From Rhododendron vialii (taxonomy: Eukaryota > Streptophyta > Magnoliopsida > Ericales > Ericaceae): a stretch of DNA of 64,000 nucleotides. Position numbers and translations under genes: made by a program. Location: NCBI RefSeq assembly GCF_030253575.1, contig NC_080566.1, forward strand, positions 31,469,001-31,533,000, given 5' to 3'. Shown one piece after another: positions 45,302 to 56,324 of the stretch. The notes beneath the pieces are model-generated. The model was not told where the DNA came from. It was given only the letters and a program-made list of their open reading frames with translations, and ran no database searches. The first letter of the stretch is position 1. Every line of letters starts with the position of its first letter.

Positions 45302-45710
45302 AATTGGCAGAATGAAGTTACCACACGATGGAAACCACCGAGAAGAGGCGCTGTGAAAATAAATTGTGATGCATCCATGAAAAAGAACAATACCACGGCG
45401 TCTATAGCAGTCATTCTACGTGATTGGAAGGGAAGACTAATAGATGGTTTTGCAAAAAGAATTCATGCCACCTCAATATTCTACAAGCTGAAGCAATGTC
45501 TATTTGATATGTGCTTGTGTTCTGGCAAAAGGCTAGGAACTTGTTGAGCATTTAGATCCAGGGAGACAACGAAGAAGTTATTCAGCTCTGCATCTTGGGG
45601 GACGACCCTCCATGGGAGTGTGCCCCTATAATTTTCAATATCCGAGAAATGGCGTTGGAATCTAAGTTCTCTTTCTCTTGGTGTCCAAGGAAAGCCTAAT
45701 GAAGCTGCAA
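45302..45710 (+). pseudogene. RNase H fragment (LINE-derived, fragment 2, longest)
   Basis: The first frame gives RWKPPRRGAVKINCDASM and ASIAVILRDWKGRLIDGFAK: the start of an RVT_3/RNase H domain with its first catalytic Asp (NCDAS). After shifts near 45.48 and 45.55 kb the remainder reads QGDNEEVIQLCILGDDPPWE, then ALESKFSFSWCPRKA. Frameshifts and stops make it a pseudogene. Such domains come from plant LINEs and derived RNase H-like genes. It precedes the 46.6-kb mTERF. Confidence 0.75.
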
Positions 45711-46425
45711 ATGTTGGCAACTTGTGGTCGTATGATATCCCTGTTGTAGTGAGATTTGCGTTAGTGGTTTGCGCAATTAGGGTGCACAGTTTCATTCAGG
45801 AAAGACTGAAGTGTGACTGCTTGGGATAATTAATTGCTGAAGAATTTATCTCAATTCCAAAAAAAAAAAAAAATGGAAATCAAAGCATCACTAAATGCAG
45901 TTTTCTTCAACTGAAAGGAGGCTCTCTGGCATTTCATCTTCGGGAAAATGACCGTCCAGGATGCATTTTGATAATTAATATCCGTCACGGACATAATGAG
46001 AATATTTGTTAATATTAAAATTTTAACTTTTTAACAAATTTATTGTTTCAAACAAACACATGTAAGAAAATGCTTTTCCTTTTCTTTTCCTTTGTTTTTT
46101 TTACGATTTCCTCGAAAACTGTTTTCATGCAATTTCTTGACAACTGAATAGAGCCAATAGCATCTCCAATGCAATCTTCTTAAAACACATTTTTGCCTTC
46201 CAAAACATCTTTTTGAAATCAATTTCTAGATTTTGAAGAAAATTTGTCTGAAAAGATTGTACATTCGTCCTATATATTTGAAGGATGAAAAAAAGGTCAT
46301 ATTCCTTATTTTAAGGAATTGACAAAAAAATATTTTGAAGGATGAGTTTTGAGAAAATTGAGAGAAAAAAAACCAAACAAAGCCTTAACTTCACGAATAA
46401 AAGAAACAAAGCCTTATAATTTCGG
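45711..46425. repeat. Duplicated DNA joined abruptly to mTERF D upstream sequence
   Basis: Up to about 45.93 kb it resembles 51.5-51.66 kb (GAAAGACTGAAGTGTGACTG). From about 46.0 kb it follows the mTERF upstream sequence (CAAACACATGTAAGAAAATG). The DEFL gene expected between them is missing. No gene is seen. Confidence 0.5.
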
Positions 46426-46443
46426 AAAACCCTAAACCCTAAT
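46426..46443 (+). promoter_or_regulatory. Doubled telo-box before mTERF copy D
   Basis: AAAACCCTAAACCCTAATC, conserved in position with the other copies. The CT run follows at 46515-46555. Confidence 0.45.
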
Positions 46444-46512
46444 CTCTCTTCCTGCAAACCCAACAAAGATGGAAACTCTGTTCTTAACATATCTCCACCC
46501 TAAACCCTAACA

Positions 46513-46514
<2 letters not shown>

Positions 46515-46555
<41 letters not shown>
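46515..46555 (+). repeat. CT microsatellite in mTERF D leader
   Basis: About 19 TC repeats between the ancestral start codon position and the start codon now in use. Confidence 0.9.
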
Positions 46556-46556
<1 letters not shown>

Positions 46557-46571
46557 GGGATATGTGAAATT

Positions 46572-47747
46572 GTGAATCAACAAGTTACTGCGAAGATGCA
46601 AAATCTGTGCAGAAAGGTTTCGCTCTCACATTTCCGTTCAAGAACTCTCTTCTGTAAGCCCAACTACTCGCCCTTCCTCTGTTTCTTCACTTCTGTTTCG
46701 TCTCCTACTCACTCTCGCACCTCAAATCCCTCCCTCTCCAATTTCCTCATTGAAACCTTGGCATTCTCTGAACCACGAGCCGTTTCCATCTCCAAACGCT
46801 TTGCATCGAGAAAATCCCTAAAAAAGCCACACTCCGTGGTTCATTTACTCAGACAATTCGGCTTATCGGACGTCCAAATTCAATCTTCCGTTCAGCTCAA
46901 CCCAAATATTCTCTTCTCCAAAGTAGAAAAGACTTTGAAGCCCAAGCTGCAGTTCTTTCAGGATCTGGGTCTCACTGGTCCTGAGTTGGGTAAGTTCATT
47001 TCGAAGAATTCTAGCGTTTTGAATGCTAGTTTGGAGAAAAAATTGATGCCCTGCATTGATATGATCAAGAAAACCCTCGTAAACGATAAAAACAATCAGC
47101 ATTTGATTCAGGTTCTGCAGAGGTACCGTCAGGTTGTCTCCAAACCTGAATCGATGAAACACAGCATTGCCTTCTTGGAGAGCTGCGGCATTGTTGGGTC
47201 CCAGCTCTCGACGCTTTTGAGGTGGCAACCTTGGCTTTTCTTTCAGAAAGAGCCGGCTCTTAGGGACCTCATTTCGCGAGTTTTAGATATGGGGTTTTCT
47301 GTTGATTCAAGGATGTTGGTTCATGCTGTGATCGCAGTTAGTTGCATAAGCGGTGAGAATTATAGTAGGAAGTTTGAAATGCTGAAGAGTTTTGGGTTCT
47401 CAATGGATGAATGCATGGATATGTTTAGGAGAGCTCCGAGAACATTTACGGTTTCCGAAGATCAGTTGAAGTTTAAGATTGATTTCTTCTTGAATCATAT
47501 AAAGTTGGACAGGTGTGCATTAATCAGTTGGCCTATATGTTTGACGTACAGCATGGAGAAGAGAGTAATTCCTCGTTATAGAGTTTTACAGGTTATCAAG
47601 TCCAAGAGGCTGTTACAGAAGGGGCCAAGTTTTCTTAACTTACTTCGTTATTCAGAAGAGGACTTTCTAAGGAAATTTATGTCAAGGTTTAGAGATGACT
47701 GGGAGGAACTTTTGGTGATTTACAAGGGCAATCCTTTAAATTCTTGA
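46572..47747 (+). CDS. mTERF-family organellar protein (copy D)
   Basis: Single exon, 391 aa from the first ATG, or 383 from MQNLCRKVSLSH at 46596, which aligns with the other copies. Repeats from about residue 88: VHLLRQFGLSDVQIQSSVQL, LQFFQDLGLTGPELGKFI, IAFLESCGIVGSQLSTLL and MLKSFGFSMDECMDMFRRAP. One residue pair is deleted near PESMKHSI compared with copies A and B (PELKLKRSI). The N-terminus differs: the ancestral ATG (46469) now reads only 13 codons before TAA, and after a CT microsatellite a new start opens the long frame. That short frame would be an upstream ORF. Otherwise the protein looks intact and organelle-targeted. Target unknown. Confidence 0.9.
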   Translation: MNQQVTAKMQNLCRKVSLSHFRSRTLFCKPNYSPFLCFFTSVSSPTHSRTSNPSLSNFLIETLAFSEPRAVSISKRFASRKSLKKPHSVVHLLRQFGLSDVQIQSSVQLNPNILFSKVEKTLKPKLQFFQDLGLTGPELGKFISKNSSVLNASLEKKLMPCIDMIKKTLVNDKNNQHLIQVLQRYRQVVSKPESMKHSIAFLESCGIVGSQLSTLLRWQPWLFFQKEPALRDLISRVLDMGFSVDSRMLVHAVIAVSCISGENYSRKFEMLKSFGFSMDECMDMFRRAPRTFTVSEDQLKFKIDFFLNHIKLDRCALISWPICLTYSMEKRVIPRYRVLQVIKSKRLLQKGPSFLNLLRYSEEDFLRKFMSRFRDDWEELLVIYKGNPLNS

Positions 47748-50004
47748 CTCTTCAGTATAATAGGAAATATGAACCCTTAATTCATTCATATTTTAAACTA
47801 TCATGAGCAATTTCTCCATCAATGTTGTACTTTGGCGTTGCTTAGCGGTGAGAAACCTCCCTAAGCGAAAGCCATGGGCACCTCTGGAACCACAACTAGA
47901 GTCAGAACTCGGGTTTTCACCACATATTTCCCTCAAGGCTGAACTCCGAGTAACTCTTTTGAAAAATCGTATTTTGGGGTTTAAAGTTGGCAAGTTCTAG
48001 CTTTATGGTATGCAGTGTACTGTCGTTGACAATTTTTTTAAACATGATAGCATGGTTTAATAGCCATAAGCAATTAGGGTACACTGTGTAGAACCATATG
48101 GGAATGAGGCAGGTTAAGGGTGACTTAGTTCGATGTTTAATTTGCTGAAGAAGTGGTCTCAATTTCCTGAAGATTGACAACAAGTGGTGCGTTTTTTGTT
48201 TTTAAGTAAAGATTAAACTGGATATGAAAGGTACTTCCTAGTTACCCTTTTGTGTCATGGTCTTAATATTTTTCTGGCAACATTGTTCTTATTTGTTTTG
48301 TCATTGGGTTATAATATAACCGTTATATTATTCATGTTTTTTTTTCACGTTTAACCTGTGAAACTAGACATTGGATTTCATTGGTATTTGCCTAGCTGTA
48401 GTGTTCCCTTTTCAATGCTACTATATGAAATGAAACATTGCATTTCACTGGTAGTTGCCTTACCGTAGTTGTTTAAGGCACACATAGGCGAGCATGGTGT
48501 ACCCATACCCGAAGGCCAAGCCTGATTTTGCACCTCACCAGGGATGGGGCATGGCGACGTGAAAGAAACTCACCATAGGCTTCTCGTTTAGGTGAGAGGT
48601 GCTCTGAAAAGTAGTAAAGGGGATTGAAATATTAACCCTGAAAGCAGAAAAGTGGAAGCTGAGTTCCTCACATCGTATCAGAGTCTTAGCAATCCACAAA
48701 CTTCACACCACTAACCACCAAATTTGATTGAAGTCTTTGGTAATCACAAAGTTGATTGGATTGCCAGTCGAAGTCTTGACCTGTGTTGATCAATTGAAGT
48801 CTCCTCTCTTCTTTTCCTCGTCCCCTATCCTTCTTCTTGCTTGCTTGCTTTTTTATCTTACCAAATTTTTTGTGTTTAATTTTTGGAGTTTTGTTTCTAT
48901 TTTTCTACAATGTGGCATTTGTATGGGTATTCGGTTATAGCATTGCACTTGTATAGTCATTATTATACACGAATTATTTGTCCTTTTGACAAACACTTAA
49001 GTGATCTTAGACCATAGTAGCAGGGTACTTCTAAAATGGGTGCGCTCCCAAGACAGGAGCTTGAATTGTCGCTCCCAAGATGGGAACTTGATGGATGCTC
49101 CAAACTAAGCCGGGAGCTTATCGGGTTGCTAAGGTAGTAACTCTTTTACTTTTAAGAGAGTTATGCCATTGTGAAATTAAGAATACGGAAATCGTATCGG
49201 CCAAGAAGTTTTGCAAATTGAAAATATCTAACTTTTAAAATTACCCTTTAAGATTGGAAAAATTCTCAATAAGTATGGCTTTTCCTTTAATGGTTAGTAT
49301 TTAAACATATTTTATCCACATGTTCATATAATCTATATACGATTCTTAGGCGCTCCTAGCTTTTTGATGCCTTTGCTCCCCCGCACAAAGCATCACTAAA
49401 TGCAGTTTCTTCAACTGAAAAATTGAAGGGAATAGGGGAAGGTACTAGCAACTTGCCCTTTTATGGCACGTCATAATGGTTTTGAACAACTGCAGACTTC
49501 ACCCGTTGTTCTTTGTTTTTGAACGGGGATTTCACTGGTACTTGGCTACCTGAAATTCTTGCCCCCTTTAAACGTGGTTTTAGGATAACAAAAGGTATGC
49601 TTGATTTTTCATTTTAAATTTCGCTCTGTTCTTGCATTCAACCATTTACTTGCACCGCCTATGCTCGTAGTTGGTAAGTGATTGGGCGTAGAAGTTTATT
49701 TATCTGAAGGCGTATCTTTTATTCAATTGTTTGTTTTTCCCAAAACTCCTTTTTTATCTTTGCATTGCTTTCCAGATTTTTCGCCAGACAATCTTTTTCT
49801 TATATTCTGTATTTTCGGATAGCATGTGTGGATACAGATGCAAACGGACACAAAGGGCTACAACTCCTAACTTTCACCTGGGTATTCAACCTTGATGCTG
49901 CATTTTTTAGCTGGGGGAAAAAATATTGCTGTGCGTAATTTGTGATATTCATAAGAGAGGAATTCCGTTCTTTGATCGAAATGAAACTTTTTCTCCTCTC
50001 CGGA
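47748..50004. repeat. Duplicated mTERF and DEFL downstream DNA
   Basis: The first ~1.6 kb follows the mTERF downstream sequence of copies A and B. From about 49.38 kb (GCATCACTAAATGCAGTT) it switches to DEFL downstream sequence, as at 37.0 and 51.65 kb. No gene is seen. Confidence 0.6.
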
Positions 50005-50445
50005 CTACTGCCCGGTTAATGCTCCGGTCCAGCCTACTGCTGCTTTCATAAGAAACCTGAGAGTGAAATGTGAACACTGGCAAACAAACTGGTTGTCAAC
50101 TTGGCATTTCCCCCATCCTCCGGGGTGCAGCTTCTCGCAAAACTGTTCACAATTTGGTTGTTTGCAGGAGAACGGTGGCCGGGACCGCTTCTCATCCTTA
50201 CATATGAGTGTCACTCTGTAACTCTCACCTGCGTAGAAAAGAAATTCAGGAACACCAAAATGAATGGAATAGGATACATTCGGCATAGTTGCTTCATTGT
50301 GTTTCAGAATAGGATGTTAGTCTAGGGGCAAAATGAAGGGATATCAAACACCCAAAAAATTAAAACATTCGTGAATGTTTCTGTACCATAATGCAATGAG
50401 ACAATAACCACGACAAGGAACTAAAGCTGCTACAATGGGCTTCAT
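50005..50445 (-). pseudogene. Defensin-like gene, broken (chimeric 3' end, frameshifted signal)
   Basis: Exon 1 (50445-50387) has one extra base in the signal region (AAGGAACTAAAG against AAGGACTAAAG), shifting the frame before the donor. Exon 2 (from about 50230) keeps GESYRVTLIC, CEQFCEKLHPGGWGKC and NQFVCQCSH. It then runs at about 50072 into unrelated downstream DNA, reading FTLRFLMKAAVGW, so the last cysteine (CFHIC) is lost. The junction CCTGAGAGTGAAATGTGAAC joins the DEFL downstream block to the middle of exon 2, a deletion of several hundred bases. Both defects argue against a functional eight-cysteine peptide. Confidence 0.8.
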
Positions 50446-50869
50446 CTAGAGAGAGAGAGAGAGAGAGACTAATGCAAATAATGGTTTTGCGAACTAAAGG
50501 GTCATATGACTCATATCAACAAAATAATGCATGGTTTTATTGGGACTAGGAGTACCTGTGGTGCAGCACTGCACTACGGGCTTGTAGGGCATTCTGAAAG
50601 CAACTTTCGAGAAATGATCATCACAATCCGATGCCGTCATTCTATAGAATTTGGTAAGAATTTTATAGTTGTAAAAAATCAAATTGATTGGAGATCGATA
50701 GCCAATGATCAGAAAACACGTGTTTTTGAAAAATGAACGGTTGGTACGATTCAGAGAATGAACTATAAGACAAATCTAACTCGATCAAGAAAGGTCTTAT
50801 TAAGTGAATTTTTTTGTGCAAGTATAGTGCTCCGCGCTCCGCAAACTCTAAAACATGTGCGATTCGGAT
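50446..50869. repeat. Duplicated DEFL upstream DNA
   Basis: Homologous to 270-700 but with the TATA-like part deleted after the GA run at 50449-50467. No gene is seen. Confidence 0.55.
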
Positions 50870-51205
50870 CCTAATGAACACACTACGGCGTCTGTAGCAG
50901 TCATTCTTCGTGATTGGAAGGGAAGACTAATAGATGGTTTTGCTAAAAGAATTCAAGCCGCCTCAATTCTACAAGCTGAAGCAACGGCTATTCGATATGC
51001 TTTGCGTCTCAGAGGACTACCCTCCATGAGAGCGTGCTCCTATAATTTTCGATATCCGAAAAATGGCATTGGAATCTAAGTTCTCTTTCTCGTGGTGTCC
51101 AAGGAAAGCTAATGAAGCTGCAAATTGGGTAGCCAAGACCCTTACCAACTGTTTTTTACCTCACTCTTGGATATCCTATCCTTCCGGGGATTTTCTTCGC
51201 GTTCT
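50870..51205 (+). pseudogene. RNase H fragment (LINE-derived, fragment 3)
   Basis: The frame reads ASVAVILRDWKGRLIDGFAK and ASILQAEATAIRYALRL. A deletion and frameshift then lead to ALESKFSFSWCPRKANEAA and NWVAKTLTNCF in another frame. It retains the middle and C-terminal parts of an RVT_3/RNase H domain but lacks the first catalytic segment present at 45.35 kb. Confidence 0.75.
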
Positions 51206-52850
51206 TTCTTTTGGGTAGCCAAGACCCTTTACCAAGTACTATTTTTGACTCCTAGTTTGTGGTCGGCTCCCAAGTGATCAAAAGTGAGTTAATTTTGTCT
51301 TTGACGGTCTGACCCTTGTTCAGGGGCTCTCTTTGACGAACCCTCCAGGTACAGACTGTCTCTCATCTCACATCAACCGGTAATTACCGGACCTAAGGCC
51401 TAATGGTAACCTCAAGGGAAGTGAGGAATGAAATATCAGGCCTTGGGACACCCTTTGAGTTTTGGACCTTGTGGATTTGGGTGCTAAATGCTGGCAACTT
51501 GCGGTCGTATGATATCCCGGTTGTAGAGAGATTTGCGTTAAGCAATATAAAGGGTGCACTGTTTCATTCAGGAAAGACTGAAGTGTGACTGCTTGGGATA
51601 CTTAATTGCTGAAGAATTCATCTCAATTCCAGAAAAAAGACAATCAAAGCATCACTGAATGCTGTTTTCTTGAACTGAAGAATTGAAGGGAATAGGGGAA
51701 GGTACTAGCCAGTTACCCTCTAGTGGCACGTCATAATGGTTTTGAATGATTTATTGCATTTGGTCGTCGGATTGAACTTTAGTATAAGCGGTATGTTTTT
51801 GTTCGCGTTTGGTTTATTAAACAAGTCCTTTCGACTTCACCCGTACTTCTTTGTTTTTGAACTGGGATTTCACCGGTAGTTTGCTATCTGAATTCTTGCC
51901 CCCTTCCAATGTAGTTTTACAATAAGAAATCCACTAAAAGATATAGTACTTGGTTTTCGTTTTAATTTTTGCTCTGTTCTTGCATTCAACCATTTACTTA
52001 GCACAGCCTATGCTTGTAGTTTGTGCGTGATTGGAAGTCGGAGTTTATTTATCTGAAGCCATATCTTTTACTTGATCATTTGTTTTTCTCGAAACTCCTT
52101 TTTATCTTGCATTGCTTTCCAGATTGTTCAGCAGACAATATTATTCTCATATTCTGTATTTTCGGATAGTATGTGCGCATGCGCATGCAAAGGGCCACGT
52201 AAAGGGTCACAACTCCTTACTTTCACCTGGGTATTCAACCTTGATACTGCATTTTATATTGCTGCGCGTGATTTGAGATATTCATAAGATAGAAAATTAT
52301 TGCATATCGGCCTGAGGAATTCCGTTCTTTGATTGGAATGAAACTTTTTCTCCACTCCGGACTACTGCCCGGTTAATGCTCCAGCCTACTGCTGCTTTCA
52401 TAAGAAACACGAGAGCGAAAGCTGCAAATTTGTTTGAAGGGGTCGAGTATTTGCACTCCCGTTCTCTATAAAGCTGGAGTAGTAGTAACCAAAAACTTCA
52501 TCTTGACCATCTGATTGCTTAATGGGATGATTTATGCTCTCAGACAAATTCTTTCAGACGGAGTTTCTTTTTGTAATAGTTTCTTTGGCAGGGAATTTTT
52601 TTTAGGGACTTTTAGGATGGCTTTGAGTTATTAATCAGAAGCCACAACTACAAATTAATTCGTAAACAGAATACCGGAAGAACAAAAGCCAGTCGAGAAA
52701 GCTATATCCATAAGAACCCAAATTATAACTGCTGATCGGATCGACAACAAACCTTAGAAATGCATGAAAAACCCGAAACAAAACAAAACGGACATGAAAC
52801 TGACATTGAATATACAGATACCCTAAGAACCTTGAAATCGCTAAGTTTGA
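51206..52850. repeat. Duplicated DEFL downstream DNA
   Basis: Homologous to 36.75-38.25 kb and, inverted, to 62.05-63.45 kb. Blocks include ACCGGTAATTACCGGACCTA and GGATAGTATGTGCGCATGC. No gene is seen. Confidence 0.6.
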
Positions 52851-53262
52851 TTATAGATGACGAGATGGTTGAGAAGAAGCCGCGCCTGCTTTCTGGCCGG
52901 CCTTGGCAGGCACATCTTTGTAGCAAATGTGAAAACACTGGCAAACAAACTGGTTGTCATCTTGGCATTTCCCCCACCCTGCGGGGTGCAGCTTCTCGCA
53001 AAACTGTTCACAATTCAGTTGTTTGCAGGAGAACGGTGGCCGAGTCAGTTTCTCATCCTTGCATACAAGTGTCACTCTGTAACTTTCACCTGCGTAGAAA
53101 AGACATTCAGAAACACCAAGACGATGGAAATAGGATACATTCGGCATAGTTTAGTCGCCTTAATTTTTAAAACCGAGTTGTTTCATTCGAGAATGTGTCT
53201 GTACCATAATGCAATGAGATAATAACCATGACAAGGACTAAAGCTGCTACAAAGGACTTCAT
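52851..53262 (-). CDS. Defensin-like secreted cysteine-rich peptide (complete)
   Basis: Exons 53262-53205 and 53089-52851 on the minus strand, with a 115-bp phase-1 intron. The signal is MKSFVAALVLVMVIISLHY. The second exon begins GESYRVTLVCKDEKLTRPPF and keeps all eight cysteines with the same spacing as the 38.3-kb gene. Substitutions include QLNC for QPNC and HPAGWGKC for HPEGWGKC. The tail ends SSQPSRHL. A secreted CS-alpha-beta defensin-like peptide is inferred. A MITE (53405-53862) sits about 140 bp upstream of the start codon, just beyond the TATA-like box, and may affect expression. This copy is closest to the left-edge one in its intron and leader. Confidence 0.8.
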
Positions 53263-53326
53263 CTTCAATGACAAGATCTTGTTTATGGTGAAGAACAGAG
53301 AGAGAGAGAGAGAAGAGGATGAGCTT

Positions 53327-53347
53327 GTTTATATATATATATATATC
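53327..53347 (-). promoter_or_regulatory. Candidate TATA box of the 53-kb DEFL gene
   Basis: A long TATATATA run ending in AAACAAGCTC on the minus strand, ~70 bases before the ATG, at the conserved promoter position. Confidence 0.45.
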
Positions 53348-53404
53348 TTCAGATTTATCAGTAGTGAAGTGGAAGGGTCGTAGCAATCAAATAATGGAAA
53401 CTAA

Positions 53405-53862
53405 GAGCATCCGCAATGGTACTAATCAAAATCAATAATCAAAATGTGTCACGTCAGCATTTGATTATCTATTTAGTCCATAATCAAACTTAACAACTTC
53501 TACCTCCACATTGGTTATTTTTGTATTCCTAACAAAAAAAAACCCCACAATACACAATGCACATTTGTCCAATCGCAAACGAGTTTTAATCACGCACCTG
53601 ACCACACCAAATTATTCGTCTCGATGAGACGATTCCAATATGTGGTGTTTTTGAGTTATTGAGTTATTGAGTTTAATTGTTGAGTTTGATTATTGAGTTT
53701 TGGTTATTGGTAAAAGCTGTTAAGTTTGGTTATGGAATGGGTGGAATTTGGTTATTTACTAAAAGACTTATAACTTTGGTTATTACAATGTGGGGTATTT
53801 TTTGAGCATTGTTGTTAAATTTGCTTATTCACATCCATTTGCTTATTACAATGTGGATGCTC
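53405..53862. mobile_element. MITE with TAA duplication in DEFL promoter
   Basis: The 458-bp element starts GAGCATCCGCAATGG and ends CAATGTGGATGCTC, flanked by TAA (53402-53404, 53863-53865). The left-edge DEFL unit reads GGAAACTAATGCGAAATAAT at about 280-299, an empty site. It has no coding frame. A PIF/Harbinger-type MITE is likely from the TAA duplication. Confidence 0.88.
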
Positions 53863-53865
53863 TAA

Positions 53866-54480
53866 GGCGAAATAATGCGTTTGCAAACTAAGGAAGTGGA
53901 AGGGTCATGTGACTCATATGATCAACAAAATAATGCATGGTTTTATTGGGACTAGGAGTTCCTGTGGTGCAGCACTGCACTATGGGCTTGCAGGGCATTC
54001 CGAAAGCAACCTTCGAGAAATGATCGTCACGGTCCGATTCTGTCATTGTATAGAGTTTGCTAAGAACTTTATTGTTGTAAAAAATCAAATTGATCAAAGA
54101 TTGATAGTCGCATGATCAGACAACACGTATTTCTGAAAAATAAACGGTTAGTATGATTCAGAGAATGAACTAATAAGACAAATCTAACTCGATCATGTTT
54201 TTAGATATATACATCTTATTAACTTGATTTTTTGTACAAGTATAGTTCTCCGCACACTCTAAATGATGATTGATTCGGATCCTGAGGATTATCTCTGGAA
54301 AAGCCATATTGAGGCACACTACAACCCTGTAGTGCATTTGTCGCAGTACAAGAACCAGATCCTGTTAATAATTGTGTGGTTACTACATGAAAAAGAACCT
54401 GAACATAGGAATTAAGTACTCACTAAATGTGTTGATTTATATTTACTTAATTGTCTTGTTTCATCACTTTCACGTTTTGA
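53866..54480. repeat. Duplicated DEFL upstream DNA
   Basis: Nearly identical to 295-770. The end (about 54.38-54.47 kb, ACTAAATGTGTTGATTTA) is mirrored at 60.83-60.90 kb, marking the inverted duplication. No gene is seen. Confidence 0.6.
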
Positions 54481-55734
54481 GACCAAGTGTCCAGATTATT
54501 AGAAGAAAAAGAAGATGAAGAAAGAAGCTGATGAAGTTATTATTCAAACAAACAAAAAAAACTTACCAAAAAAGAGCTAGGTTATTCAAAAGACAAAGTA
54601 AATTACACAAATTCCCCCCTGCAGCGACTTGCCAAACTAATTATAACAACCGAAACATGTCGTTTAAGGGTTCGGATCCTTTCCAGTAATTATACTGTAT
54701 CGGATATAGTTGAACAATTAATTTACTCACAATGCAGGAGAGGAAAGCTAGGAGTTGGGGGCCGCGGCTTCCTCAAATTTCATCACATCCGGTACTTCAT
54801 CCGTTGTTGAAATCCATATATGCTTCTATTGTTCTGATTTCGACTTGCACTACGTACTCATCCAAAAAAACAGGCTTACCCCATCCGAAATCTGACTCAT
54901 AAAACGGAAAACCTACACCAACTAGAAAATAAGTGAATCCACTTCCTTGTTGGAGGACGACTCCATCGCCTTCTTAACAATCTCTCACAACCATATCATG
55001 ATATCCATCTTCCCCTTGCAACTCTTCCAGGTACTTGCAGTCAATTTTCCCAACTGCTTCCCCTCGTCTTCCTCACCAGTTCACCCGAATCCATCTCGCT
55101 GTTTCCCAATGCACCCGCTCCCAGGCTGAGGCTTCCCAATACATATTCCGACAAAAGCGGGTCCATCCTCCACCCTGCTGCCCAAACATTTCTTTGGGTG
55201 GAAATTAGAGAGAGAGAGAGAGAGAGGATGCGATGAAACTCGGAGCCACTGTATTGGTATTGGCACGAGCCATGGCTGCCCAAGTCTTGACAAACATGCT
55301 TAAGGTGCATGCATCGGCAATTCTATGGCAAAGAGTTTATACCAACGGCTATACCTCCACAGTTGAACTGCGTACCCTAATAGAACACCACCACTCTCTT
55401 CACTTGTGCTTCGAACAAATTGAGTCAATACTTTCAACTCTTGGCAATTCGATGATTCCGGACAGGCAGGCCGCAGGCTTCAACTCGATTGAGATTCTAA
55501 GGTTTTGTTCTTGTGAACTTAACTTAAACTTAATTTAAATCTGAAAATTGTCCTTATTTGAATTTTTTTGCATTTGTTAGTTTTGTGCCAAACTTTTATG
55601 AGTTAATGATTCGTCTCGACGAGAGGAATTGGAAAAGTAATTTTTTTTTTTACTTTTACCAAAGTATTTTGAGAAATAACCACTTTTTAGCGCAAAAAGT
55701 GATTTTTTTTTTTTTTTGATGCTAAAAAGTGCTT
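54481..55734. other. Apparently single-copy non-coding DNA
   Basis: No recognisable gene. A frame at 55233-55538 (MKLGATVLVLARAMAAQ start) after a GA run at 55207-55226 has no recognised family and may be chance. Confidence 0.35.
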
Positions 55735-56324
55735 GTAGCCTCAATGGATTGGATTCTCTCAAACCTATTACAGTTAAAACATCCAAAAGCAATGAAAAAG
55801 GTACGAAACGTATTATAAGAAGTGGTGGGAAGGAACAGGATGGTGGAAGAATCAGACTTGGAAAAACTGGAATACTTGTACATAGACTCATAAAGGAATC
55901 TTTCAGGCTCCACCCAGTGACCCCTCTTCTTCTGCCCCATGAAGCCATGCAAGAGTGCATTGTCAACGGTTACCATATACCGCGAAAGGCACAAGTTACC
56001 ATAAACGTGTGGGCTACTGGGAGAGACCCAAATGTCTGGAAGGATGCAGAGGAGTTTATACCAGAGAGGTATATTGGCACTAGCAAAGATCTCAGGGGGC
56101 ATATTTTTCAACTTCTTCCTTTTGGCGCTGGCCAGAGGCGTTGCCCTGGATGCAGCCAGGGCTATTGACGGTTCGGCTTGTGGTGACACAATTGGTGCTG
56201 CTTTGATTGGGAGCTGCCGGAGGGCATGTTGCCAGGGGACTTGGACATGATTGAGGAGTTTGGCCTAGTGACAACCCGGGCTAAGCATCTCCTAGCCGTT
56301 CCAACTTATCACATTAACAAATGA
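55735..56324 (+). pseudogene. Cytochrome P450 C-terminal relic
   Basis: Pieces in changing frames match the C-terminal third of a plant CYP71-clan P450 in order: [54 protein letters not shown] (ExxR region), [16 protein letters not shown] (PERF-type), [12 protein letters not shown] (haem-binding Cys), [15 protein letters not shown] and [24 protein letters not shown] interrupts the first piece, and frameshifts lie near 55.88 and 56.15 kb. No N-terminal membrane anchor or oxygen-binding helix remains, so this is an inactive fragment. Confidence 0.88.

Noticed and set aside
55233..55538. 101-codon plus-strand frame after a GA run
   Set aside because: There is no recognised family, no paralogue in the window and no splice support. 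It is mentioned only as part of the non-coding stretch.
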